A stretch of 7,992 nt of DNA. It comes from JANMDR01 sp043760555 (lineage in GTDB: Bacteria; Pseudomonadota; Gammaproteobacteria; Burkholderiales; Usitatibacteraceae). Each line of letters begins with the position of its first letter. Positions within the stretch are counted from its first letter, which is position 1. The notes below the pieces were generated by a model. It was not told the origin of the DNA. It saw only the letters and a program-made list of their open reading frames with translations, and ran no database searches. Of the stretch, positions 1-6,272 are shown piece after piece. A program made the translations under genes and the position numbers. The stretch covers positions 1 to 7,992 of the forward strand of contig JAYUOW010000307.1 in the NCBI GenBank assembly GCA_043760555.1, in the 5' to 3' direction.

Positions 1-602
1 GTGATGGTTGACGTGCCCCATACTTTTTCGATAATACCCGGGCGTGATAATGGCACGCCGATGCTAGTAAATAGCAAATAAGCTAAGCGGAATTCTTTAT
101 CGGTGACGTCGATACTCTGGCCCTCAACAAAAATTTCGCCATCGGCTGGCACTAAATGATAAACACCGATTTTTAGCGGTGCCAACGGCGCTTTAACCCG
201 CATGGCGCGCCGCACAACGGCGTAGGAGCGGGCGATAAGCTCGGAGTTGCGTACCGGCTTCACAATGTAGTCATCAGCGCCGCTGTTGAGCGCCATCGTG
301 ACGTCGTGCTCGGCATCGCGAGAGGTAATAAAAATAGCCGGTGTTAAACATTGCTTAACCGATCGGAGCCATTGCAAGGCTTCTAAGCCCGACATCTCTG
401 GCACGCTCCAATCAAACAAAAATAAGTCATAGGGTTTGCTTAGCGCCTGCTCTTTAAACACGCTCCCAGTATGGGCGACGTCAACGATACACCCAGCCGC
501 TTCTAGCCATTTTTTCATGGCTAGCGCTATTTCTACATCGTCTTCAAGAAGGAAAATATTTTTACCTGTTAGAACGCTTGGTATGAGTGTACTTTGGCTC
601 AT
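1..602 (-). CDS. OmpR-family response regulator, C-terminus cut by window edge
   Basis: This is a two-component response regulator that would bind DNA when phosphorylated by a partner kinase. My reading of the minus strand from ATG at 600-602 stays open for 200 codons to base 1, so the C-terminal end of the DNA-binding domain lies outside. The receiver domain covers about residues 14-133: acidic pocket E20-D21-D22, phosphoacceptor D64 in LFLFDWSVPE, T93 in FITSR, and K115 in IVKPV. The winged-helix domain begins near residue 145, with TDKEFRLAYLLF at about 168-179 and LSRPGIIEKVWG after it. A 13-residue extension precedes the receiver core. It is a paralog of the regulator at 1223-1918, aligning along its whole visible length. 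No histidine kinase is visible beside it, so its signal is unknown. Confidence 0.9.
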   Translation of the reverse strand, partial: MSQSTLIPSVLTGKNIFLLEDDVEIALAMKKWLEAAGCIVDVAHTGSVFKEQALSKPYDLFLFDWSVPEMSGLEALQWLRSVKQCLTPAIFITSRDAEHDVTMALNSGADDYIVKPVRNSELIARSYAVVRRAMRVKAPLAPLKIGVYHLVPADGEIFVEGQSIDVTDKEFRLAYLLFTSIGVPLSRPGIIEKVWGTSTI

Positions 603-606
603 GATG

Positions 607-629
607 GCTCTTTCTCTATTGATTAGAGC
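607..629 (-). promoter_or_regulatory. Ribosome binding site of the first regulator with possible occluding hairpin
   Basis: On the minus strand a purine tract GAGAAAGAG (608-616) lies just before ATG 602 and is the likely ribosome binding site. Just upstream in the transcript, GCTCTA (624-629) can pair either with TAGAG (614-618) or with AGAGC (607-611). Each pairing would cover half of the purine tract. The base pairing is seen directly; any regulatory effect is inference. Confidence 0.35.
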
Positions 630-718
630 ATGCACTTCAAGACTGAAGCCTTAAAGGAAATTGCTCTATGATTTACCCGAAATAATACTTTTTTAGTTTT
701 ATTCAATTGCTTTTGGCG

Positions 719-737
719 CTGCATGTTGCACTGCATG
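719..737. repeat. Two direct copies of CTGCATG, 12-base period
   Basis: CTGCATG occurs at 719-725 and again at 731-737, with TTGCA between them. Direct half-sites about one helical turn apart are typical of OmpR-family binding sites. This pair lies 117-135 bases upstream of the first regulator's start, so it could be an operator. That role is inference; only the repeat is seen. Confidence 0.35.
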
Positions 738-1086
738 ATACTAATGCGGTTAAGCCCACACGAGAGAGTAAGGCGATGTGACTGTTTTGTGAAGATAATT
801 AATGCAGGATTAACAGTAATTCAGATATCAGTAGTGGTTACTACTAAGCGTATTCCAAAAAGCGTGACGCGTACATGAAAAACTGAGGTTTACATCCACT
901 TTTTTGCAGAGAATGGCATGCAAAATCTTGAGGGTGGTTGATCCAAGATCAGTTTACGCCGAGCTGAGTTTAAAATGTGTCATAATTGTAGATTAGAATC
1001 GGTAAAACGATATAAAAATATGGCTCAAATAAGATGTAAGTATTTGTAACTGGCGCTGATTCCACGTCCATTTTCACGAAATACTG

Positions 1087-1140
1087 AAAAAAAAACCGGA
1101 CAGTCAGATTGGCAAAGCCATCTTAAATGTCCGGGTTTTT
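1087..1140 (-). terminator. Rho-independent terminator of the second regulator
   Basis: On the minus strand the stem is formed by CCGGACA/TGTCCGG (arms at 1096-1102 and 1128-1134, one extra G at 1135). An inner stem TGGC-AAA-GCCA (1110-1120) lies inside it. A run of nine T follows (A tract 1087-1095 on the plus strand). It lies about 80 bases past the stop of the regulator at 1223. The plus strand also shows the hairpin followed by five T, so it may work in both directions. Confidence 0.8.
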
Positions 1141-1141
1141 G

Positions 1142-1160
1142 ACCGATGCAAGCAATCGGT
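1142..1160. other. Second hairpin next to the terminator
   Basis: ACCGAT (1142-1147) and ATCGGT (1155-1160) form a six-pair stem with a seven-base loop. In the minus-strand transcript it sits between the regulator's stop codon and the strong terminator. On the plus strand it is followed by only four T, so it is a weak terminator candidate in that direction. Confidence 0.4.
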
Positions 1161-1222
1161 TTTGATTTAGCTGCAAACCACGCGTTATATTGGTGATACA
1201 TCAGTTTTAAATCTGGCTACAA

Positions 1223-1918
1223 TTATTCCACTGCGTGAATCCGTTCAAGTCGATAACCAATGTTGTATACGGGTTGCAACCGGAAGCCGTTTTGCGGCGA
1301 CAGCGCCAACTTTTTGCGCACGCGACTCACATGCGTATCGATGGTACGCGACGTCACCGAATCTGTGCGGCCCCAAACTGATTCGGACAAATGCCCGCGC
1401 GACAGCAATTTACCAATATTTTTAAATAAAAATACGGCCAACTCAAATTCCTTCTCCGTCAATGTAACTGGATTAGAATTCATCAGCACTTGACGAGACG
1501 TCATCACGAAACTGTAGGGCGGAATTTCTAAGCCTTCGATGTCCCGCGAGCGTGCTGTGGATCGCCGCACGAGAGCCTTAGTGCGCGCAACCAGCTCGAT
1601 ACGACGCACCGGTTTGGTCATAAAATCATCCGCACCATTGTCTAGCGCTTCGACAACATCAACCTCATCGTCCCGCACAGTCACGAATAACACTGGTACG
1701 AGAGACAACTGCTCCAGCCGTAACCAGCGCAGTACTTCAACCCCGCTTGATTCAGGTAACACCCAATCAAGAATAAAAAGGTCAAACGACTCCCGTGCAC
1801 TACGCGTCATCAACTGCCGCGCTGATCCGAACACATGGCACGTGTACCCGGCTTCCCCAAGCCAACCCTTCATCGCCGCCGCTACGTCAGCGTCGTCTTC
1901 TAAAATAGCAATTCGCAA
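1223..1918 (-). CDS. OmpR-family response regulator with TTG start
   Basis: This 231-residue protein is a full-length response regulator of usual size. The receiver domain (about 1-118) has the acidic pocket E7-D8-D9, phosphoacceptor D51 in LFILDWVLPE, T80 in LFVTV and K102 in MTKPV. The winged-helix domain (about 130-228) has LTEKEFELAVFLF, recognition helix SRTIDTHVSRVRKKL (190-204) and the closing hairpin YNIGYRL. The start is TTG at 1916-1918: in-frame upstream codons reach a TGA within five codons with no ATG or GTG, and the protein begins exactly at the first receiver strand (RIAILEDD). It parallels the regulator at 1-602 throughout, which suggests duplication. No sensor kinase adjoins it, so it is an orphan here and its regulon cannot be read from the sequence. 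Confidence 0.95.
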   Translation of the reverse strand: MRIAILEDDADVAAAMKGWLGEAGYTCHVFGSARQLMTRSARESFDLFILDWVLPESSGVEVLRWLRLEQLSLVPVLFVTVRDDEVDVVEALDNGADDFMTKPVRRIELVARTKALVRRSTARSRDIEGLEIPPYSFVMTSRQVLMNSNPVTLTEKEFELAVFLFKNIGKLLSRGHLSESVWGRTDSVTSRTIDTHVSRVRKKLALSPQNGFRLQPVYNIGYRLERIHAVE

Positions 1919-1921
1919 AAT

Positions 1922-1927
1922 ACCCCC
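1922..1927 (-). promoter_or_regulatory. Ribosome binding site supporting the TTG start
   Basis: GGGGGT on the minus strand lies four bases before TTG 1918. It can pair with the anti-Shine-Dalgarno sequence using one G-U wobble. The spacing is a little short. It is the only purine-rich candidate near the start. Confidence 0.55.
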
Positions 1928-2279
1928 AGATCAGTTAACTCTTTTTGGCTTTTTTAGTTACTACAGATTTCTTAGCGCAAATGCCCCTCGAATCAGCAAA
2001 ACAATCAATTACCTACAACTACATGCTAGCCAGAATAAATTGATAAAAAAAATCTGCAACATTTATTTCACAAATTTTTACATGCTAAATGTGCCGCGTT
2101 TCTTATCAAACCTCGCATACCAACGCTGCTGTACGCATCACAAACTGTCTGCCCCTCTGCAAATCGCCCTAAACATCGGCCTGCTCAAGCTGGACAGTCA
2201 AATTCATGCGTCATTACACTTCATCGCCGGCGATTGAGGCGTCAAATTCACAAAAGTTCAACCATAGAGTGTGTTTACT
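1928..2279. other. Non-coding gap between the second regulator and the TPR gene
   Basis: No supported gene lies here. The part from about 1980 to 2095 is AT-rich and probably carries the minus-strand promoter of the regulator. One weak candidate is TTGCAG, 16 bases, TATTCT, reading on the minus strand around 2030-2060. The part next to the TPR gene carries a perfect 12-base palindrome but no clear hairpin followed by a T run. Confidence 0.5.
2223..2234. repeat. Perfect palindrome ATCGCCGGCGAT
   Basis: This 12-base perfect palindrome lies about 46 bases past the stop of the TPR gene. Beyond a mismatch and a G-T pair, two further outer pairs extend it. It has no loop and no T run, so it does not look like an ordinary terminator. 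A protein binding site or chance are both possible. Confidence 0.35.
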
Positions 2280-3047
2280 TTATTCGCTTAACTCCTCTTT
2301 TGCCAAGGCAATATCTAACACTTCCATCGCGTCACGACCCTTAAATCCAGCCGCTTTTTCGTATAGCGCGCTGGCTTCGTCTACTTTTTTGTCGCCAAAC
2401 AGCATCATCAAACCATTCGCATATTCGATGTGCGCGATGGGCGAATTAGGGTTTAGCTGAATTGCTTTTTCAAAATGCTCAAGACCCACGTCTTTACTGG
2501 TGCCGTAGGTTAGTTTACCGACCATTCCCCCGACTTTATCGATGATTTCTGCGTGATATGCACCCATTGCAGTGTGCGCCTCAGCGTGTTTTGGGTCGAG
2601 CTTTAAACACGCCTCTAGTGCTTTTTTAATTTTGCCGCCGTAGCCTTGTGATAGCGCTTTAACGATAGAAATACCTTGGCTATATCGCCCTGCAGAATAC
2701 GCATACTGATAAAAAGCATTTGCGTTTTTAGGCTCGGCCACCATCAGTGCTTCTGCCGCTGCCATCGCTTCCTGGTACAGCGCTAATTTCGCGGCTTCTT
2801 TGCTCTCAAAATAAGTAGCATAAATGGCAGTGGCTTTGATGCCGACGGTTGAATCTAGGCCGTTTTCAGCCGCCGCTTGAAAGTTACCGGCATGAAATTG
2901 TCGCCATGCTTCGAGTGTGCCAGCATCCTTAGGCAAAGGCTCGCAATCGCCCTTGTGTAAGTCTGCCCATTGTTTTTTTAAGGCATCTGCGGTGTAGGTA
3001 ATTGCTTTTTGATCATGCGGGAATTTTGCCCATTTTTTTGTCGCCAT
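2280..3047 (-). CDS. Cytoplasmic TPR-repeat protein of unknown role
   Basis: This 255-residue protein has no signal peptide or membrane segment. Its body is made of helical pairs of tetratricopeptide type. The clearest are at about 92-122 (EAMAAAEALMVAEPKNANAF), 136-166 (KKALEACLKLDPKHAEAHTA) and 186-217 (HFEKAIQLNPNSPIAHIEYA), each with the usual 'xLxPxxxxAH' turn. Less regular helices lie at 43-90 and 223-250. Such repeats are protein-binding scaffolds, and no enzymatic motif is visible. A strong AAGGAG site sits six bases before ATG 3047. The gene begins 33 bases after the TetR gene on the same strand with no terminator between, so the two are probably one operon and it may be a target of that regulator. 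The name stops at 'TPR protein'; the partner is unknown. Confidence 0.88.
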   Translation of the reverse strand: MATKKWAKFPHDQKAITYTADALKKQWADLHKGDCEPLPKDAGTLEAWRQFHAGNFQAAAENGLDSTVGIKATAIYATYFESKEAAKLALYQEAMAAAEALMVAEPKNANAFYQYAYSAGRYSQGISIVKALSQGYGGKIKKALEACLKLDPKHAEAHTAMGAYHAEIIDKVGGMVGKLTYGTSKDVGLEHFEKAIQLNPNSPIAHIEYANGLMMLFGDKKVDEASALYEKAAGFKGRDAMEVLDIALAKEELSE

Positions 3048-3053
3048 TGCGTT

Positions 3054-3059
3054 CTCCTT
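3054..3059 (-). promoter_or_regulatory. Strong Shine-Dalgarno site of the TPR gene
   Basis: AAGGAG on the minus strand, six bases before ATG 3047, fixes this start. It contrasts with the poor initiation region of the TetR gene upstream, so the TPR protein may be translated more efficiently than its regulator from the same message. Confidence 0.75.
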
Positions 3060-3080
3060 AGTTATTATTGTGCTGCATGG

Positions 3081-3866
3081 TTAGTTCATGTAATGCGATT
3101 TAAGTTCATCCAAATGTTCGCGCGCATCCCCCACTAAAAACGGCGAGAGCAAACACATCACCTGATATACACCGCGCGATAAATAGCTTTGCGCTTCTTC
3201 TCTCGCGTGGGGCTTGGCCTGCGGCCGCAACGACAAATGTTGGAAGTTAAGCCAATAAGTTGCCACGACCAACACATTCTCGGCAAGAGCCGCGATTTCA
3301 GCTGGCGTCGCGCGCATGGCGCGGGCTTGCACCAACGATTCGCATAGCGAAATTACCGATGTGCGTTTGTGCGCAACGATGATGCTAAAGTGCGACCGCA
3401 GCTTGGCGTCGCGCGACATTAAATCGTCTAAATTACGATATAAAAAACGATATTCCCAGATGCTTTCAAACATCAAATGTAGATAGAGCCACATGTCTTC
3501 CATGCTCGATGCAGCGTCCTCTAAACCCTTCGGCGCCACATCAATTAGCTTTTCAAAATCCGCGAACAGATAATGAATAATTTCTTCTTTATTGCGGAAG
3601 TGATAATACAAATTACCGGGGCTAATATTGAGCTCGTCAGCAATATGACCCGTCGTAATATTGGCTTCGCCTTCCGTATTAAACAAGGCTAAACTCACGC
3701 TTAAAATACGTTCTCGCGTGCGTGCAGAACGCGATGTTGCGGGCGGCGCGGCCGGCGCGTCCGCAGCAGACAAGGCGGACGCAGGCGTAGGCTTAGCGGA
3801 GTTAGAAATAGGTTTTGGTTTGGTTGCCGTAGGAGATTTTGGCAACATTGGGCGCATTGAAATCAT
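3081..3866 (-). CDS. TetR/AcrR-family transcriptional regulator
   Basis: This DNA-binding regulator of 261 residues starts at ATG 3866. The N-terminal HTH domain (about residues 48-98) begins with SRSARTRERILSVSLALF and carries the recognition region ISPGNLYYHFRNKEEI. The ligand and dimer domain contains FESIWEYRFLYRNLDDLMSR, characteristic of the PF13972 C-terminal domain. A poorly structured tail rich in Pro, Ala, Lys and Ser (about residues 8-47) precedes the HTH; this is longer than usual for the family. An upstream TTG (3923) would give 280 residues, but its first 19 are Arg- and Cys-rich and not TetR-like. ATGs at 3857 and 3848 are also possible, and none has a good Shine-Dalgarno site. 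It leads a likely operon with the TPR gene. The ligand is unknown. Confidence 0.88.
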   Translation of the reverse strand: MISMRPMLPKSPTATKPKPISNSAKPTPASALSAADAPAAPPATSRSARTRERILSVSLALFNTEGEANITTGHIADELNISPGNLYYHFRNKEEIIHYLFADFEKLIDVAPKGLEDAASSMEDMWLYLHLMFESIWEYRFLYRNLDDLMSRDAKLRSHFSIIVAHKRTSVISLCESLVQARAMRATPAEIAALAENVLVVATYWLNFQHLSLRPQAKPHAREEAQSYLSRGVYQVMCLLSPFLVGDAREHLDELKSHYMN

Positions 3867-3965
3867 AGAACAAATGCTACCACGGGAAACCCGCAATTGG
3901 CGTCGATTTAGCCAGCACCACAAAAGAAGCTATGCCGCCAAATGGGAAAACCCGATAAACAACTG

Positions 3966-3987
3966 AAAACGCCCTATTTTAGGGCGT
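3966..3987 (-). terminator. Hairpin terminator between the phosphatase and TetR genes
   Basis: ACGCCCTA (3969-3976) and TAGGGCGT (3980-3987) form a perfect eight-pair stem with a three-base loop. Read on the minus strand, it ends in four T. It lies about 112 bases past the phosphatase stop and 100 bases before the TetR start, so it probably ends the msrA-phosphatase transcript. The short T run makes it moderate in strength. Confidence 0.6.
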
Positions 3988-3998
3988 CACCAGCAACG

Positions 3999-4008
3999 TT
4001 ATGCATAA
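3999..4008. promoter_or_regulatory. Palindrome TTATGCATAA upstream of the TetR gene
   Basis: This perfect 10-base palindrome, flanked by G and A-C, lies about 133 bases upstream of the chosen TetR start. TetR proteins commonly bind palindromes near their own promoter, so it is an operator candidate. The terminator hairpin lies between it and the gene, which weakens the idea. Confidence 0.25.
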
Positions 4009-4038
4009 ACCCTACTTTCCAATTTTTTCCGTGAAGAA

Positions 4039-4077
4039 GCCCTAATTTAGGCAATCTCCACTGATAAATACGTATTT
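4039..4077. repeat. Imperfect hairpin and palindrome AAATACGTATTT
   Basis: GCCCTAATTTAGGC (4039-4052) is an imperfect dyad that resembles the core of the terminator at 3969-3987. It is followed by a perfect 12-base palindrome AAATACGTATTT (4066-4077). Both lie just past the phosphatase stop. They may be termination or processing signals for that transcript. Confidence 0.3.
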
Positions 4078-4098
4078 TTGGGAGTCGCAGCTAAACCA

Positions 4099-5469
4099 CT
4101 ACTTTTTTGCTAAGTCCGCTACCAGCAATTGCTTCTCCCACAGCTGCTTACCTTCAGTAGAAAAACTGCGCACCGTAATTTTGCGTTCGTCTTTTTTACC
4201 GCTGAAATCTAAGGTGCAAAAATTGCGTTGATCGACAAACGTATCAGCCAGCACTTGCGGATTTTCACGGTCACGTTTCGGGTTAGTAATTGGCCCGGCC
4301 GTCATGGGTGAACAGGTTAATTCATAGAGCGGATAGTTATCGGCGCGTTCGGTTTTCATCATGCTGGTAAAGTGCCTATCACCCGTTAAAAACAGCACGC
4401 CTTTGATATTGTGATCGACTAAAAACTTCAGCATTTCATCGCGCTCGCGGGGAAATTTGTCCCACCCTTCGGCACCGTTAACGCTATTGGTAATTTGCCC
4501 GCCGGCCGCAATAATTTTGACGGGTGCGGAGGATGCCAACATCGCGTTTTTAAGCCAGCGCATTTGTGCCGCGCCAATTTTGGCTTTGTCGTCTGACTTC
4601 AATTTATCGCTGTCGCGATGATAGCGATTATCCAGCAGAAAAAAGTCTGCGTCGTTAAAGCTAAAGGTAGTAAAGATGCCGGGAGTTTCGGGCAACCCAT
4701 AGCTTGGGTTTGCCCAATTCTGTTTAAATAATCTTAGGGCTTCGCCTTTTAACGGATAGCTGGAATTGGAATCATTTGGGCCAAACTCATGGTCATCCCA
4801 AATGGCGTAGTGATGCGCCGTGCGCAGCAAAGGCTGCAGTTGCGCCGCAGAACGGGTATGCCGCCAGCGATAGCTCAAACCGTACGTGCTGTCGTAATCA
4901 ACCTCACGAAAATACAGCGTATCGCCGCCCCACAGCATCATATCCGGCTTTTTTTGCGCGATGCTGGCGTAGATATTCGCAGCTTCTGGCGGCCCGCCGT
5001 AAGGCCTGCCGAGGCGATCGTAGGCGGTTTCATTAGTATAGGCGCAACTGCCAAAAGCCAAGCGCCAATCGGGCGCATCGGTGCGCCATTGCCACAGCGC
5101 TAAGGTGCTGAAACTTAAACTTTCTTGGGTTGCAATTGCCTTGCCATCGAGCAACAAACGATAGCTATATTTGCGCCCCGGTTCCAAAGCGTTGATGGTG
5201 AAATGCGCTGTAAAATCAGCGTCTTCAGCCAATTTGATCATTGGGCTTAGGTGCCGTTTTGCCGATGTACCCGCTGGGGCTGATGCCTCGTCCCAATATT
5301 CCAACTGCGCCACCGCTGCGCCATCGGCCTGCATCCACACCTTCGCGCTACGCATCGCAGCAGCACCGGTCATCGGACCTGCTGTCAGTTGCGCCGCGAG
5401 GGCTGCGGTACTTGTCCAAACTGACGCGAAAACGGCTGCTAGAACAACTTTTGAGTTAATCACAAACAT
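4099..5469 (-). CDS. Exported PhoD-like metallophosphatase
   Basis: This 456-residue enzyme belongs to the PhoD-like phosphatases, which hydrolyse phosphoesters with bound metal. A Sec-type signal peptide is present at 1-25 (K7, hydrophobic VVLAAVFASVW, ALA before the cut), so it acts outside the cytoplasmic membrane. No twin-arginine motif is seen, although the Bacillus PhoD type uses Tat export. A beta-sandwich domain of the PhoD N-terminal type covers about 30-122. The metallophosphatase domain follows with LAFGSCAY (137-144), MLWGGDTLY (178-186, D183), AIWDDHEFGPND (222-233) and FLTGDRHF (360-367), all expected metal-site motifs. GGAGGT lies six bases before ATG 5469. It follows msrA by 50 bases on the same strand with no terminator, suggesting co-transcription. 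The exact substrate is not readable, and no clear Pho box was seen. Confidence 0.92.
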   Translation of the reverse strand: MFVINSKVVLAAVFASVWTSTAALAAQLTAGPMTGAAAMRSAKVWMQADGAAVAQLEYWDEASAPAGTSAKRHLSPMIKLAEDADFTAHFTINALEPGRKYSYRLLLDGKAIATQESLSFSTLALWQWRTDAPDWRLAFGSCAYTNETAYDRLGRPYGGPPEAANIYASIAQKKPDMMLWGGDTLYFREVDYDSTYGLSYRWRHTRSAAQLQPLLRTAHHYAIWDDHEFGPNDSNSSYPLKGEALRLFKQNWANPSYGLPETPGIFTTFSFNDADFFLLDNRYHRDSDKLKSDDKAKIGAAQMRWLKNAMLASSAPVKIIAAGGQITNSVNGAEGWDKFPRERDEMLKFLVDHNIKGVLFLTGDRHFTSMMKTERADNYPLYELTCSPMTAGPITNPKRDRENPQVLADTFVDQRNFCTLDFSGKKDERKITVRSFSTEGKQLWEKQLLVADLAKK

Positions 5470-5475
5470 TGGCGC

Positions 5476-5481
5476 ACCTCC
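5476..5481 (-). promoter_or_regulatory. Shine-Dalgarno site of the phosphatase gene
   Basis: GGAGGT on the minus strand lies six bases before ATG 5469. TGGCG (5470-5474) and CGCCA (5495-5499) can pair around it, leaving the site in a 20-base loop where it would stay exposed. Confidence 0.7.
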
Positions 5482-5519
5482 ATGAAAGACGATACGCCAT
5501 TATCGCTGAATGCCAGCCG

Positions 5520-6170
5520 CTAGTGCGCAGCACTGCTCGCTTTATCACCCCAAATTTGCTTCAAACGCGCATCGCGCCCGCAGCCGTTGCGGTAATACCC
5601 GTAGCGGATCGGATTCTTTTTGTAATAATCCTGATGGTAATCTTCAGCCGGATAAAACTTTGCCGCCGCAACAATCTCAGTCTGAATTGCTTCCTTAAAC
5701 GGCTTTGATTTATCGAGAGCGGCCTTAGAATCGCGCGCCGCTTTTTCTTGCGCCGCATCTACAAAATAAATACCGCTACGATATTGCGAACCACTGTCGC
5801 AAAATTGCTTATTCGCCGTTGTTGGGTCTATGTTTAGCCAAAATGTCTCAAGCAGTTTTTCATAGCTGATTTTTTTAGGGTCATACACAATTTCAACACC
5901 TTCCGTGTGCCCTGTGCTACCTGCAGAAACTTCTTGATAAGTTGGGTTCTTTTTTTGCCCATTGAGATAACCAGACGTGGTCGAGATGACGCCCGGCAGC
6001 ACGTCAAATGGCGCTTCCATGCACCAAAAACAGCCGCCTGCAAAAATCGCCCGTGCGGTGGTTTCGGCTTTTACATTTGGTACCGCGACTTTGGTTTCTG
6101 CAATGACATTAAACGCCAACAACGCGCCAAAAGCTGCCAAACCGGTTCCAACTTTAATGAGTAATTTCAT
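5520..6170 (-). CDS. msrA: Exported peptide-methionine (S)-S-oxide reductase MsrA
   Basis: This 216-residue enzyme reduces the S-epimer of methionine sulfoxide in proteins. The catalytic motif GGCFWCMEAPFD holds C47 as the attacking cysteine, with C50 close by. Further family motifs are GYLNG (67-71), TYQEVSAGSTGHTEGVEI (77-94) and FCDSGSQYRSGI (123-134). EDYHQDYY (176-183) and the late cysteine C197 in NGCGRD, a likely resolving cysteine, follow. A signal peptide is visible at 1-24 (K2, K6, hydrophobic VGTGLAAFGALLAF, VIA before the cut), so this is a periplasmic form that would repair oxidised envelope proteins. AAGGA lies six bases before ATG 6170. It is the first gene of the likely pair with the phosphatase and diverges from the PhzF gene. 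No MsrB partner is visible. Confidence 0.95.
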   Translation of the reverse strand: MKLLIKVGTGLAAFGALLAFNVIAETKVAVPNVKAETTARAIFAGGCFWCMEAPFDVLPGVISTTSGYLNGQKKNPTYQEVSAGSTGHTEGVEIVYDPKKISYEKLLETFWLNIDPTTANKQFCDSGSQYRSGIYFVDAAQEKAARDSKAALDKSKPFKEAIQTEIVAAAKFYPAEDYHQDYYKKNPIRYGYYRNGCGRDARLKQIWGDKASSAAH

Positions 6171-6272
6171 TCATAATCCTTATTGATTAAATTGTATAAC
6201 TAACAGCTCAGCTACCCTAACCTACTTACGTTCCACGCGTTATTTCGGTTTCAAATCCTACATTAAAACGCC
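6171..6272. promoter_or_regulatory. Divergent promoter region of msrA and the PhzF gene
   Basis: These 102 bases must hold both promoters. TTGTATAAC at about 6191-6199 contains a -10-like TATAAC on the plus strand and TATACA on the minus strand. On the minus strand TTAGGG lies 16 bases from TATACA, a poor -35. AAGGA at 6177-6181 is the msrA ribosome binding site. No comparable site precedes the PhzF start at 6273. Confidence 0.35.

Larger units (their letters stand above)
603..1222. other. Long non-coding gap between the two response regulators
   Basis: These 620 bases contain no convincing gene on either strand. They hold the 5' leader of the first regulator, a cluster of small dyads at 635-951, and the terminator of the second regulator near 1087-1140. 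Dyads seen include CTTCA/TGAAG at 635-648, ACTGTT/AACAGT at 781-817, AGTAGT-GGTT-ACTACT at 830-845 and TGATC-CAA-GATCA at 939-951. The stretch from about 960 to 1090 is AT-rich. No clean sigma-70 promoter stood out; TATTAT near 683-688 on the minus strand is a possible -10 without a good -35. Confidence 0.6.

Noticed and set aside
436..654. Plus-strand open frame of 72 codons
   Set aside because: It lies mostly antisense to the first response regulator, whose receiver motifs are unmistakable.
913..996. Small plus-strand open frame of 27 codons in the regulator gap
   Set aside because: It has no good ribosome binding site and no recognisable motif, and a frame of this length is common by chance.
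1539..2237. Plus-strand open frame of 232 codons
   Set aside because: More than half is antisense to the second response regulator and the rest runs through AT-rich non-coding DNA. The translation is low in motif content and Ser/Arg-rich, as expected for a shadow frame.
3867..3923. Upstream TTG extension of the TetR gene
   Set aside because: The added 19 residues are Arg- and Cys-rich, unlike the family, and the TTG lacks a clear ribosome binding site.
4776..5103. Overlapping plus-strand open frames opposite the phosphatase gene
   Set aside because: They are antisense shadows of the metallophosphatase domain.
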